Assembly (NCBI GenBank): GCA_964389205.1 | Contig: CAYMDH010000012.1 | Coordinates: forward strand, 18,332 to 82,331 | Length of the DNA stretch: 64,000 nt | Direction: 5' to 3' | Source: Leptobacterium sp964389205 | Lineage (GTDB): Bacteria > Bacteroidota > Bacteroidia > Flavobacteriales > Flavobacteriaceae | Part shown: positions 43,773-53,225 of the stretch, piece after piece | How the letters are laid out: every line of letters starts with the position of its first letter | Numbering within the stretch: position 1 is the first letter of the stretch | Translations under genes and position numbers: made by a program | Notes under the pieces: generated by a model | Databases searched by the model: none | The model's input: the letters and a program-made list of their open reading frames with translations, nothing else | What the model was told of the DNA's origin: nothing

Positions 43773-45578
43773 CTAAAAGCTAAATTCCTTATACCACTTA
43801 CTTAGCGTATAGAGTTTCCAGATATTAGCAGAATGATCTGAAGATCCATTCATATGTTCGCTATACATTTTTTTAAATTTAGGAATATTTAGATTAGGTA
43901 CCCTATTAAGAAACGTATCCCCTAGTGCGTTATCAAACTCACCTTTTAATTCGTTTCGCATCCAGTTTCCTATGGGTATGGAAAACCCTTTTTTGGGTTG
44001 ATTAAATACTTTTTCTGGGATGTATTCTTCTAGAATGTCTCGTAATATTCGTTTTTGCTTTCCTTTTTGATACCGAAATGAAACAGGCAACGATCTGGCA
44101 TATTCTATAACTCTATAATCTAAAAATGGACTTCTTACTTCAACAGAATAAGCCATGCTAGCTCTATCTACTTTTACATTGCTATCATTTTCTAACCATA
44201 GTTTAATGTTGAGATCTGCAGCTCTCTGTAAGAAGTGTTGGCCCCATTTTTTATACCCTTGATAGTGGCGCATCCATCCTTGTTTTTTTTCTTTAAGCAA
44301 CATTCCTTTTCTAGAATAAATGTTTTCAATAAAGTCATTCATTGTCCTAGTGTTTAGAGCATTGCGAACTCGATGCGAATTTTGTCCAATTATTTTTAAA
44401 AAGATTGGGGTTGCTAAAACTTTTCTTATGATAAAAGGGATATCGATAATTTTCTTATTCTTAACCAGAGAATCAAAATAAGTATATCCGATAAAACTTT
44501 CATCTCCTCCATCACCAGAAAGTGCAACAGTAACATATTGTTTTGTAACTGAGTTTAAAAGCAAAGAAGGGAGTGCAGAACTATCGGCAAAAGGCTCATC
44601 ATAAACTTTACAAAGCTTAGGAATTAACGTTAAAATATCTTTATGTGTACAAATAGTTGTTTTATGATTTGATTTAATAATAGCTGCATATTTTTCTGCT
44701 ATTTTACTCTCATCAAAATTAGGATCTTCAAATCCAATTGAAAATGTATTTATAGGAGTTTCAGAAACCTTAGCGGCAATGCTAGATACTAAAGCAGAAT
44801 CAATTCCTCCAGAAAGAAAAGAACCAATAGGAACATCAGATTGTAAACGTATTTTAACAGTATCTATAAGCAATTCGTGTAATTCTTTTTTTGCTTCTTC
44901 ATACGATATTTCTTTTGTTTTTACATTTTTTAAATTCCAATACTCATTTATTTCAATTGTATTTTTATTCAAATCAATTTTCATATAATTACCAGGAGGT
45001 AATTTAAAAACATCTTTGACTATTGTATATGGACTAGGAATAAACATACAATCTAGAAAAATAGAGACTGCTTCTTCATTAATCTCTTTTTTTTCTAATA
45101 AAGGTCTTATTTGACTGCAAATTTCAAATGATCCATCTTCACTCCAATAGTAATAAAAGGGTTTAACTCCTAAGCGATCTCTTGCAGAAAAAATTTCATT
45201 AGTTTCTGTATTATATATGGAAAAGGAAAACATCCCATTTATTTTTTGAAGTATGCCTTCTTTCCATTCTTTATAGCCAATTAACAATACTTCTGTGTCG
45301 CTTTCTGTAGTAAATAAATGTCCTAATGCTATTAATTCTTTTTTGAGGTCTTTATAGTTGTATATCTCCCCATTAAATACAATATGCAGATTTTCCAAAA
45401 CCATAGGTTGATTTGAACGAGGATCCAAATCTAAGATAGACAGTCTAAGATGACCTAGAGTTATATCATTAATAATTTCAATACCTGTATAATCAGGCCC
45501 TCTGTATGATATAGAAGCTAGTTTGTCTTTTACAATATCTTCACTATAAGGAATATTAGTTAAGTATATACCGCACAT
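43773..45578 (-). CDS. asnB: asparagine-synthase-type glutamine amidotransferase, copy 2
   Basis: A 601-residue enzyme with the same two domains as copy 1: the glutaminase domain (MCGIYLT with Cys2, SYRGPDYTG, IVFNGEIYNY) and the synthetase domain (PP-loop FLSGGIDSALVS, LSGDGGDESFIGY). An upstream ATG at 45608 would place ten residues ahead of MCGIY, which is incompatible with the N-terminal nucleophile cysteine, so the start is 45578. It is a lone minus-strand gene between the lyase and the aminotransferase operon. Amidation of a second uronic acid is the likely role; plain asparagine synthesis is the alternative. Confidence 0.86.
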   Translation of the reverse strand: MCGIYLTNIPYSEDIVKDKLASISYRGPDYTGIEIINDITLGHLRLSILDLDPRSNQPMVLENLHIVFNGEIYNYKDLKKELIALGHLFTTESDTEVLLIGYKEWKEGILQKINGMFSFSIYNTETNEIFSARDRLGVKPFYYYWSEDGSFEICSQIRPLLEKKEINEEAVSIFLDCMFIPSPYTIVKDVFKLPPGNYMKIDLNKNTIEINEYWNLKNVKTKEISYEEAKKELHELLIDTVKIRLQSDVPIGSFLSGGIDSALVSSIAAKVSETPINTFSIGFEDPNFDESKIAEKYAAIIKSNHKTTICTHKDILTLIPKLCKVYDEPFADSSALPSLLLNSVTKQYVTVALSGDGGDESFIGYTYFDSLVKNKKIIDIPFIIRKVLATPIFLKIIGQNSHRVRNALNTRTMNDFIENIYSRKGMLLKEKKQGWMRHYQGYKKWGQHFLQRAADLNIKLWLENDSNVKVDRASMAYSVEVRSPFLDYRVIEYARSLPVSFRYQKGKQKRILRDILEEYIPEKVFNQPKKGFSIPIGNWMRNELKGEFDNALGDTFLNRVPNLNIPKFKKMYSEHMNGSSDHSANIWKLYTLSKWYKEFSF

Positions 45579-45798
45579 TTTGTTTTGTTTGTTACAAAAA
45601 AATGACATAATTATTATAAAAACAATTATTGATGCTTATACTCTATGAAAAGACAAAATAATAGATATGGTGGGATATAGATGAAAGTAAAATGTGTAGA
45701 AATATGCGTTGAAATAACTCTAAATTGTCATTAACCGATTTTTATTACATTTTTGCCGAATTAAATCTTTTCTTTTCTTTCTTGCATGAAACAATTAG

Positions 45799-45806
45799 TA
45801 ACTTTG
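45799..45806 (+). promoter_or_regulatory. -7 promoter element TAACTTTG upstream of the aminotransferase-wbpM-wza-wzc operon
   Basis: A perfect TAnnTTTG element. The nearest TTG (45782-45784) is only 14 nt upstream, so the -33 element is poor. Transcription would begin near 45813. Confidence 0.4.
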
Positions 45807-45871
45807 TTATAGATAAATCGAGATTATTAAATTGATTAATAGCATATGTTAATTTAATATTTATAGGATTT

Positions 45872-45970
45872 ATGGTACTTACAAAGAGTATAGTTGTTAA
45901 TCAGTTTTCTGAGGTTGATAACTTCTCTCAAATGTCACTTAATTCCAAAAAAAATTATAACACTTTTTAA
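45872..45970 (+). CDS. possible 32-residue leader peptide
   Basis: ATG 45872 to TAA 45968-45970 encodes a 32-residue peptide beginning MVLTKSIVVNQFSEV. It lies in the long leader ahead of the wza/wzc operon, 59 nt before the GTG start of the next gene. I recognise no family, and a frame of this length can arise by chance in such DNA. Its interest comes only from the location. Confidence 0.2.
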   Translation: MVLTKSIVVNQFSEVDNFSQMSLNSKKNYNTF

Positions 45971-46029
45971 AACCGAGCAAGATATAATTGCGTAAGTGTT
46001 AGCGATGAAAATTTAATTAAAGAAGTTCA

Positions 46030-47160
46030 GTGATAACAAAAACAAAAATATTATTATCATCTCCTCACATGGGAGGTACAGAACAGAAGTATGTCAATGA
46101 CGCTTTTGAAACCAACTGGATAGCGCCTTTAGGTCCTAATGTAAATGGTTTTGAAAATGATATTGAAACATACTTAGGTAATAATGTTCATGTAGCAGCC
46201 TTGAGTTCTGGAACGGGAGCAATTCATCTAGGACTTGAACTGTTAGGAGTTTCTAATGGCGATGAGGTTTTGTGTCAAAGTTTCACTTTTTCTGCTTCTG
46301 CCAATCCTATCACTTATTTAGGAGCTACGCCTGTTTTTATTGATAGTGAAGAAGAAACATGGAATATGTCTCCAGAACTTCTTGAAATAGCAATTAAAGA
46401 TAGAATTAAAAAAAACAAGAAACCTAAAGCAATTATAGCAGTTCATTTGTACGGGATGCCTTATAAGCATAAAGAAATACAAGAAATTGCTCAACGATAT
46501 GAAATTCCAGTTCTTGAAGATAGTGCAGAAGCTTTAGGGAGTAGATATGAAGGTCAAAAATGTGGAACTTTAGGGACATTAAATATATTATCATTTAACG
46601 GAAATAAAATTATAACAACTTCAGGAGGAGGTGCACTTGTTTGTAAAGATGCTTCTCTTAAAGAAAAGGCAGTTTTTCTAGCAACGCAAGCTCGTGATAA
46701 TGCACCGCATTATCAACATTCTCACATAGGATATAATTATAGAATGAGTAATATTCTTGCAGGAGTGGGGAGAGGGCAAATGGAAGTATTAGAGAAACGC
46801 GTAGCAACAAGAAGGGATAATTTTGAATTTTATAAAAAACAATTGTCAACTAAAGAAGGTATTACATTTTTAGAAGAGCCAATAGGGTTTTATTCTAATA
46901 GATGGTTATCATGTATTACTACAGATTCTTATAAGACAAGAGAACATATTAGAACTTCTTTATTAAAAGAAGATGTAGAGACAAGGCCCTTATGGAAACC
47001 ATTGCATCTGCAACCTATATTTAAAGAATACCCATCTTATACAAATGGAGTGTCTGAAAAATTATTTGAAATTGGACTTTGCTTACCTAGCGGTTCTAAT
47101 TTGAGTGCTTCAGACTTACATAGAACAATCAACTTAATCGAAAAAACATTAGAGCGATGA
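46030..47160 (+). CDS. DegT/DnrJ/EryC1-family sugar aminotransferase (PglE-like)
   Basis: A 376-residue PLP enzyme. It has LSSPHMGGTEQKYV, NWIAPLGPNVNGFEND, ALSSGTGAIHLGL, the FEDSAEALG-type motif VLEDSAEALGSRY, and the Schiff-base lysine in SFNGNKIITTSGGG. The start is GTG at 46030; a TAA at 46018-46020 closes the frame upstream, so no ATG is available. It overlaps the dehydratase gene by 4 nt (ATGA). Together they would convert UDP-GlcNAc via the 4-keto-6-deoxy sugar to UDP-4-amino-4,6-dideoxy-GlcNAc. That is the bacillosamine precursor, suitable for PglC-like enzymes or for N-formylation. Confidence 0.87.
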   Translation: MITKTKILLSSPHMGGTEQKYVNDAFETNWIAPLGPNVNGFENDIETYLGNNVHVAALSSGTGAIHLGLELLGVSNGDEVLCQSFTFSASANPITYLGATPVFIDSEEETWNMSPELLEIAIKDRIKKNKKPKAIIAVHLYGMPYKHKEIQEIAQRYEIPVLEDSAEALGSRYEGQKCGTLGTLNILSFNGNKIITTSGGGALVCKDASLKEKAVFLATQARDNAPHYQHSHIGYNYRMSNILAGVGRGQMEVLEKRVATRRDNFEFYKKQLSTKEGITFLEEPIGFYSNRWLSCITTDSYKTREHIRTSLLKEDVETRPLWKPLHLQPIFKEYPSYTNGVSEKLFEIGLCLPSGSNLSASDLHRTINLIEKTLER

Positions 47161-49085
47161 TAAAAGATTACTTAAGTTATAATTCGCAAAAATATGCTTC
47201 AAAATGGCTAGTACTTGCTATTGATATGGTTTTAGTAACTGCTGCCTTTTTTATGGCGTATTTAGTTAGATTTAATTTTACACTAGATTTTGATATAAAA
47301 CAATTCTTTATTCAACTGCCATTACTAATAATTATGGCATTGTCTAGTTTTTTATGTATTGGATCTTATAAAGGAGTAGTTAGACATACAGGTTTTCGAG
47401 ATATAATGAATTTATCAAAAGCAATGTCCATGCTTTCTTTTTTATCTATTTCTTTTGTTTTATTAAATAGAGAATTTAATTTCATAGATGATTATACAAT
47501 ACCATTGTCTATTATTATAATTCACTCCTTATTCAGCTTTGTTGTTTTAAGTGCAAGTAGATTGCTTTTTAAAGTAGGATATAAGTATGTAACTTGTAGA
47601 TTGAAATCATGTAAAAATGTTTTGATATATGGAGCTGGAGACTCAGGTATAATCACATATAATGCACTAGTTAATAACTTCAAGAATCAGGTGAATGTGA
47701 TTAGCTTTATTGATGATGATATTAAGAAAAGCGGAAAATTTATTAATGGAGTTCCTATTTTAAATTACGATAAAATTAGTGCTAAATATATCAGGGATAA
47801 TAATATTAATGAGATTATTGTATCAATACAAAATGTAGATGCAAATAAACTTAGAGAGTTAGTAGATAGTTTAATTGATCTTCCAATAAAAGTTAAAAAA
47901 ATTCCACCTTTTGAGAAATGGATTAACGGAGAGCTTAATGTTAGCCAAATTAAACAAGTTCAAATTGAAGATTTATTAGATAGAGTTCCAATAGAAATAA
48001 ACAATCCTAAGCTACAGAAAGAATTTAAAGGAGAAGTGATCTTAGTAACTGGAGCTGCAGGCTCTATAGGAAGTGAGCTTTCTAAACAAATATCAAATTA
48101 CGATGTTAAAAATTTAGTATTATTGGATCAGGCTGAATCTGCATTATACGATTTACAGCAAGAACTTAAACAATCTGGGAAAACATCTTTTAAAGCAATA
48201 GTTGCAGATATTAGAGATAAAATTAGAATGGATTATATCTTTCAGGAATATAAACCAACAATGGTTTTTCATGCAGCAGCTTATAAACATGTACCATTAA
48301 TGGAAAACAGTCCATATGAAGCAATAAAGATTAATGTAGCTGGGACTAAAGTTTTAGCAGATGCGGCATCTTATTACAAAGTTAAAAAGTTTGTTTTTGT
48401 TTCTACTGATAAGGCAGTAAACCCAACAAGTGTAATGGGAGCTACCAAGCGTATTTCTGAAATGTATATTAGTTGTTTACAAAAAGAAAGTGAGACAAAG
48501 TTTATTACTACTAGATTTGGTAATGTACTTGGATCTAACGGTTCTGTGATTCCTTTGTTTAAGAAGCAAATTGAAAAAGGAGGACCTCTTACTGTAACAC
48601 ATGAAGAAGTTACAAGATATTTTATGACAATTCCAGAAGCTTCTCAGTTGGTACTTGAAGCAGGAGCAATGGGTAAAGGAGGAGAAATATTTATTTTTGA
48701 TATGGGGCAATCGGTTAAGATTTATTACCTTGCCTTGAATATGATAAAACTTTCTGGTCTTAGATATCCAGAAGACATAGATATAAAAGTAACTGGGCTA
48801 CGACCGGGAGAGAAATTATATGAAGAGCTATTGGCCAATGGTGAAAATACATTGCCTACATATCATAAGAAAATTATGATTAGCAAGACCAGAGAAATGC
48901 AGCATGAAAAAATTAAATTAGAAATTGAAGAATTATGCATATCAAATCGTTTTCAAAATACTAATATAGTTAAGAAAATGAAAGGCTTAGTACCAGAATA
49001 TATTTCTAATAATTCAGAGTATGAAGCTTTTGATAAATCAGAAAAATTAAATAAACTAGTAGAAACCATCAGGGAATCTATCTGA
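47157..49085 (+). CDS. membrane UDP-GlcNAc 4,6-dehydratase (WbpM/PglF/CapD-like)
   Basis: A 642-residue protein with four N-terminal membrane helices (about 15-130), a CoA-binding-like Rossmann domain (about 150-270, LIYGAGDSGIITYN), and an extended SDR domain (about 290-600). The SDR domain has VTGAAGSIGSELSKQI, VFHAAAYKHVPLMEN, VFVSTDKAVNPTSVMGATKR and TRFGNVLGSNGSVIP, all typical of the WbpM group. It would remove water from UDP-GlcNAc to give the 4-keto-6-deoxy sugar. Length and domain order match full-length WbpM. It overlaps the aminotransferase gene by 4 nt and precedes wza by 47 nt. Confidence 0.92.
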   Translation: MIKDYLSYNSQKYASKWLVLAIDMVLVTAAFFMAYLVRFNFTLDFDIKQFFIQLPLLIIMALSSFLCIGSYKGVVRHTGFRDIMNLSKAMSMLSFLSISFVLLNREFNFIDDYTIPLSIIIIHSLFSFVVLSASRLLFKVGYKYVTCRLKSCKNVLIYGAGDSGIITYNALVNNFKNQVNVISFIDDDIKKSGKFINGVPILNYDKISAKYIRDNNINEIIVSIQNVDANKLRELVDSLIDLPIKVKKIPPFEKWINGELNVSQIKQVQIEDLLDRVPIEINNPKLQKEFKGEVILVTGAAGSIGSELSKQISNYDVKNLVLLDQAESALYDLQQELKQSGKTSFKAIVADIRDKIRMDYIFQEYKPTMVFHAAAYKHVPLMENSPYEAIKINVAGTKVLADAASYYKVKKFVFVSTDKAVNPTSVMGATKRISEMYISCLQKESETKFITTRFGNVLGSNGSVIPLFKKQIEKGGPLTVTHEEVTRYFMTIPEASQLVLEAGAMGKGGEIFIFDMGQSVKIYYLALNMIKLSGLRYPEDIDIKVTGLRPGEKLYEELLANGENTLPTYHKKIMISKTREMQHEKIKLEIEELCISNRFQNTNIVKKMKGLVPEYISNNSEYEAFDKSEKLNKLVETIRESI

Positions 49086-49132
49086 ACTTCTAATAACGAT
49101 TAATTAATAGTAATAACATAAATTATATTTTG

Positions 49133-49885
49133 ATGATAAAAAGTAGAATAATTCTTTTTTCAATCATAACACTTCTAATGTTTTCATGCACTTCTAAGAA
49201 AGAGATTGTATATTTTCAGAATGCGAAAGATTTTGAAACCATTGTAAACACAGATACTTTTGAACCTAAATTTAAAGTAAACGATATTTTGAGTATTAAT
49301 GTTTCTACATTCGATTTAGAAGCAGTCAGGCCTTTTAATTTAATAAGAGAAACCGGAGGAATAAGATCTGTGGAAGTAGATTATTTAATAGATAAAGATG
49401 GAAATATAGATTATCCAGTTTTAGGAAAAATTAATCTATTAGGACTTACAATAGAAGAAGCAAAAGCATTATTTAAAAAAAGACTAATAGATTATCTAAA
49501 AGACCCTATTATCAATATTAGACTTTTGAATTTTAGAGTTTCTGTTTTAGGAGAAGTAAACAATCCAGGAACATATCAAATTTCGGGAGAACGTATTACG
49601 ATTATAGAAGCATTAGGATTGGCTGGGGATCTTACCATAAAGGGTAAAAGAGATAATGTTCTAGTAATAAGAGATTTTAATGGGACAAAAACATACACGC
49701 GAATAGATTTAACGACAAAAGAATCTTTAAACTCTCCAGTGTATTATTTAACGCAAAATGACATTGTTTATATAGAACCAAATCAATCAGCTATTAGTGG
49801 TTCTAGATCTGATGGAAGAATATCAACAGCTATATCCATAGCATCTATTATTATCACATCTACAGTCATTCTATTAACGAGATAG
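49133..49885 (+). CDS. wza: polysaccharide export outer-membrane lipoprotein (Wza-like)
   Basis: A 250-residue lipoprotein with signal MIKSRIILFSIITLLMFSC (lipobox LMFSC). The Poly_export domain follows (FEPKFKVNDILSINVST; YLIDKDGNIDYPVLGKINLLG), then a SLBB-like domain (VSVLGEVNNPGTYQI, TIIEALGLAGDL), and a C-terminal hydrophobic helix (about 228-248) that would cross the outer membrane. A TTG at 49130 adds one residue; I chose the ATG at 49133. The protein is shorter than E. coli Wza (about 380), as usual for Bacteroidota. It forms the export channel with Wzc encoded 21 nt downstream. Confidence 0.92.
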   Translation: MIKSRIILFSIITLLMFSCTSKKEIVYFQNAKDFETIVNTDTFEPKFKVNDILSINVSTFDLEAVRPFNLIRETGGIRSVEVDYLIDKDGNIDYPVLGKINLLGLTIEEAKALFKKRLIDYLKDPIINIRLLNFRVSVLGEVNNPGTYQISGERITIIEALGLAGDLTIKGKRDNVLVIRDFNGTKTYTRIDLTTKESLNSPVYYLTQNDIVYIEPNQSAISGSRSDGRISTAISIASIIITSTVILLTR

Positions 49886-49906
49886 GAATTAGTAACGAAA
49901 TGATTA

Positions 49907-52306
49907 ATGAAAAAGCCCTATAAAAATAAACCTTCTTTTGATATGAATAATCCAGAAAAACTGGATTTAAGAGAAAATTTAACCATCTATTTTAAAAACT
50001 GGAAATGGTTCTTATTAAGTGTATCCATTTTTATTGGTCTTGCCTATGTATATTTAAGATATACAACTCCAGAATACGCAGCATATGCTAAAATAATTCT
50101 AGTTGATGATAAAAATGCATCTTCTCCTGCTTCGGCATTGCTTAAAGATTTACAATCAATTTCTGAAAAAGATAATAAAGCGGTAAAAGATGAAATAGAG
50201 GTAATGAAATCAAGAAGTTTAATGTCTAATGTTGTGAAAGAATTAGGCATTAATATTCAATTTTTTGTAAAAGGCAGAATTCATGATACAGAGCTTTTTC
50301 CAAAACAACCATTAAAAATAAATTTTATAGCTTCAGATTCAATTATTTACGATTCAAAATTTAGTTTTTATTTAAAAATATTATCAGAAACAAACTTTGA
50401 ATATAAAGTAAAAGAAGAAGATATTCCAAAAAAAATACTATTTGGGGCTTCGATTCCAACCCCTATAGAAGGATTAGTTATTACTCCTGAATTAAATCAA
50501 TTTAAAAGATATATAGGCAAAGATATTTTTGTAAAGATTAGTCCAGTTAGTAAAATAGCAGAAAGATATAAAGCAAAAATAAAAATGTTGCCAGCAGATA
50601 AATTTTCTAAAGTAATTAGCATTACTTTAAATGACCCTGTTAAAGAAAAAGCAAGGCAAATAATAGATCAACTCATAATAGAATACAATGAATCTTCGAT
50701 CAATGAAAAAAATCAAGAATCTAAAAATACTGCAGATTTTATTAATGAAAGAATTAATTTAATTGCAACAGATTTATCTAATGTAGATAAAAGTGCAGAA
50801 CGTTTTAAAACAGGAAATAGATTAACAGACATTACCTCAGAAGCTGATATATATTTAAGTAGTGGCTCTGCTAACGATGAAGAATTAGCAAGAAGCAGAA
50901 CAGAGTTAAATCTTATTAATTATATGCGTAATTATATAAACGATCAACCTGCTTCTGGTTATCAATCAATACCCTCTAATGTTGGATTGACAGATGGATC
51001 TATAAGTAATATTATAGTTAGATATAATGAACTAGTATTGCGAAGACAACAACTATTGAAAAGTTCAAGTGAAAGGAATCCTATAGTTGTTAATATAGAT
51101 CAGCAATTAAATAGTTATAAGCAAAGCCTCAAACAGAGTCTTAATAATTTAAGAACAACATTGAGTATTAGAGTGAATAATCTACAGCAACAATCTGCTA
51201 GAATTAATTCGAAAATCTCATCAGTTCCTGGGCAAGAAAGACAATTGAGAGATATAGAACGACAACAAGACGTTAAAGAGTCATTATACCTGTATTTATT
51301 AGAAAAAAGGGAAGAAGCTACTATTTCTTTAACAGCTACATCTCCAAGTGCTAAGATTATTGATAATGCTTATGGAAAAGGGAGTGGGCCTGTTTCACCA
51401 AATAGAAGTATTATAATGATAGCTTTTTTAGTAATAGGACTAGGAATTCCTTTTTCTATTATTTATTTATATGATCTTTTAGATAATAAAATACATAATA
51501 AGAAACATTTAGAAAAAGAAGTACGGAATATTCCAATACTTGGAGAGATTCCTAAATTTAAAGGGAAAAATACGTTGATCACTAGAAATGATCGTTCAGC
51601 TTTAGCAGAGTCATTTAGAATCATAAGGACAAGTTTTAATTACCTGCAAAGAGTAAGAGGAGTAAAAGAATATAATAATGTGATATTTGTTACTTCTACA
51701 ATCAAAGGAGAAGGTAAAACATCATTCAGTATGAATATGGCTTTAACTTTTGCCAACTCTCTTAAAAAGGTTCTTATTATTGGAGCCGATATTAGAAATC
51801 CAAGAATACATACGCTTCTGAAAGAACAAAAACAGAGAGGTGCAAAAAAACAAGGGTTTACAGATTATTTGTATGAAAGCTATCTTGAAGCAAAAGATGT
51901 TATAGAAACTTTTGAAATCAATAAAAATAAAGTAGATATTCTTTTTCCAGGAAAAATACCGCCTAATCCAGCAGAGTTATTAATGAGTTCTAAAATGAAA
52001 ACATTATTTGATGAGGTTTCTTCAAATTATGATGTAGTTATTGTAGATACGGCACCGTCAATGTTGGTAACAGATACGCTTCTTTTTAGTCAATATGCAG
52101 GACACACTTTCTATTTAGTAAGAGCTGATTACACCAAGAAACCTTTATTGAATTTCTCTAAAGAGCTTTACCAAGATGAAAAACTACCAGGTATGATGAT
52201 GGTTGTTAATGGGGTTAAGGAATCTAACTTTAGTTATGGATCTAAATATGGGTATGGGTATGGAAACCAAACTAAAAGTAAGTTTAGTAGATTTATAGGG
52301 GGGTGA
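49907..52306 (+). CDS. wzc: polysaccharide co-polymerase and tyrosine autokinase (Wzc-like)
   Basis: A 799-residue inner-membrane protein. It has a cytoplasmic N-terminus, a membrane helix (about 35-52), a large periplasmic coiled-coil part (about 60-500), a second membrane helix (about 503-523) and a BY-kinase domain. Walker A is STIKGEGKTSFS, Walker A' is ILIIGADIRNPR (here VLIIGADIRNPR) and Walker B is VVIVDTAPSML. The C-terminal Tyr cluster (SYGSKYGYGYGNQ) is the autophosphorylation site. It controls chain length and export with Wza. The last codons contain a G6 run just before the stop. The PHP phosphatase gene on the opposite strand ends 16 nt away. Confidence 0.92.
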   Translation: MKKPYKNKPSFDMNNPEKLDLRENLTIYFKNWKWFLLSVSIFIGLAYVYLRYTTPEYAAYAKIILVDDKNASSPASALLKDLQSISEKDNKAVKDEIEVMKSRSLMSNVVKELGINIQFFVKGRIHDTELFPKQPLKINFIASDSIIYDSKFSFYLKILSETNFEYKVKEEDIPKKILFGASIPTPIEGLVITPELNQFKRYIGKDIFVKISPVSKIAERYKAKIKMLPADKFSKVISITLNDPVKEKARQIIDQLIIEYNESSINEKNQESKNTADFINERINLIATDLSNVDKSAERFKTGNRLTDITSEADIYLSSGSANDEELARSRTELNLINYMRNYINDQPASGYQSIPSNVGLTDGSISNIIVRYNELVLRRQQLLKSSSERNPIVVNIDQQLNSYKQSLKQSLNNLRTTLSIRVNNLQQQSARINSKISSVPGQERQLRDIERQQDVKESLYLYLLEKREEATISLTATSPSAKIIDNAYGKGSGPVSPNRSIIMIAFLVIGLGIPFSIIYLYDLLDNKIHNKKHLEKEVRNIPILGEIPKFKGKNTLITRNDRSALAESFRIIRTSFNYLQRVRGVKEYNNVIFVTSTIKGEGKTSFSMNMALTFANSLKKVLIIGADIRNPRIHTLLKEQKQRGAKKQGFTDYLYESYLEAKDVIETFEINKNKVDILFPGKIPPNPAELLMSSKMKTLFDEVSSNYDVVIVDTAPSMLVTDTLLFSQYAGHTFYLVRADYTKKPLLNFSKELYQDEKLPGMMMVVNGVKESNFSYGSKYGYGYGNQTKSKFSRFIGG

Positions 52307-52321
52307 ATTTTTTTTTATATA

Positions 52322-53068
52322 TTATTGAAAGGAAAAAGTTCGATTTGTATTATTAATTATAAATCTAAGTTCTGAATTGATTTTTTCAGAGATATAAGTT
52401 GTAGAAAGAATGTCTAACTGAATTAAATTATGTGTATCTGTACCAGTAAAATCTATTAATTTTTCTTCTAATAAATAGATTGCTGTTTTTTGTACATTTT
52501 TACCATAATAATCAGATAAGGATAATAAATTCATTTGAAAAAAGCATCCAGCTCTCTTTAATTCTTTGAAATATTCTCTTTTATCATGATAATATGAATA
52601 ACGTTCAGGATGCGCTAAAACAGGAAAATACCCGAGTTGACGTATACGTTGAATAATTTCAAATAAATTCATAGGAGGTTGTAAATATGACATCTCAACC
52701 AAAACATACTTCCCTTTTAATGGATGCAAATTTTTCTTTTCTAATAACTCTTCAAAATGGTAATCCATCATATATTCAGCAGAAGGATGAATAACTACAT
52801 GAGTTAAATCAGCTGCTGCTAATGATTCTATTAATTTCTCATATGAGTTTGCTATAGTTACATCATTATTTGCATAATAGCCTTGCATGATGTGAGGAGT
52901 AACAATAAATTGATCAATACCTAAAATTGCAAATTTTTTGATAAGACTTATAGCATCTTCAATATCTTTAGCTCCATCGTCTATGCCTGGTAAAATATGG
53001 CAATGGATATCTATAAACCCTTCTAAAAGATCTTTTATAAAATATTTTTTAGCGAAAAAATGAAACAT
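52322..53068 (-). CDS. PHP-family tyrosine-protein phosphatase (CpsB/YwqE-like)
   Basis: A 248-residue metal-dependent phosphatase of the PHP superfamily. It has DIHCHILPGIDDGAKDIEDA near the N-terminus, VIHPSAEYMMDYHF, LAHPERYSYYHD and FTGTDTH, the four metal-binding blocks. CpsB-type enzymes remove phosphate from the C-terminal tyrosines of Wzc and so regulate capsule synthesis. It is convergent with wzc rather than in its operon, so the kinase and phosphatase are under separate promoters. Start ATG at 53068; upstream is 157 nt with no clear motif. Confidence 0.88.
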   Translation of the reverse strand: MFHFFAKKYFIKDLLEGFIDIHCHILPGIDDGAKDIEDAISLIKKFAILGIDQFIVTPHIMQGYYANNDVTIANSYEKLIESLAAADLTHVVIHPSAEYMMDYHFEELLEKKNLHPLKGKYVLVEMSYLQPPMNLFEIIQRIRQLGYFPVLAHPERYSYYHDKREYFKELKRAGCFFQMNLLSLSDYYGKNVQKTAIYLLEEKLIDFTGTDTHNLIQLDILSTTYISEKINSELRFIINNTNRTFSFQ

Positions 53069-53225
53069 TAGTATTAGAAAAACGCACTAAATTTTCTGAA
53101 AACACTTTGTTTTCTTATGTTAGGCATACAAATATAATGCATTATACTTAGTCAAGACTTTATAAATACCTATTATGAATATGTTTTTCTATACGTTAAT
53201 TAAAGTATTTATTAAATAATACAAA

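Larger units (their letters stand above)
45579..46029. other. 451-nt divergent regulatory region with long 5' leader of the wza/wzc operon
   Basis: It separates asnB copy 2 (-) from the aminotransferase gene (+). It contains a perfect -7 element (45799-45806), a weaker upstream candidate (TTG 45725-45727 and CATTTTTG 45748-45755) and a short open frame (45872-45970). From the first element the transcript would carry a leader of about 220 nt. No obvious intrinsic terminator or known riboswitch is recognisable by eye. Confidence 0.5.

Noticed and set aside
52298..52303. G6 run at the end of wzc as a phase-variation site
   Set aside because: It lies directly before the stop codon, so slippage would change only the last residues, beyond the kinase domain.
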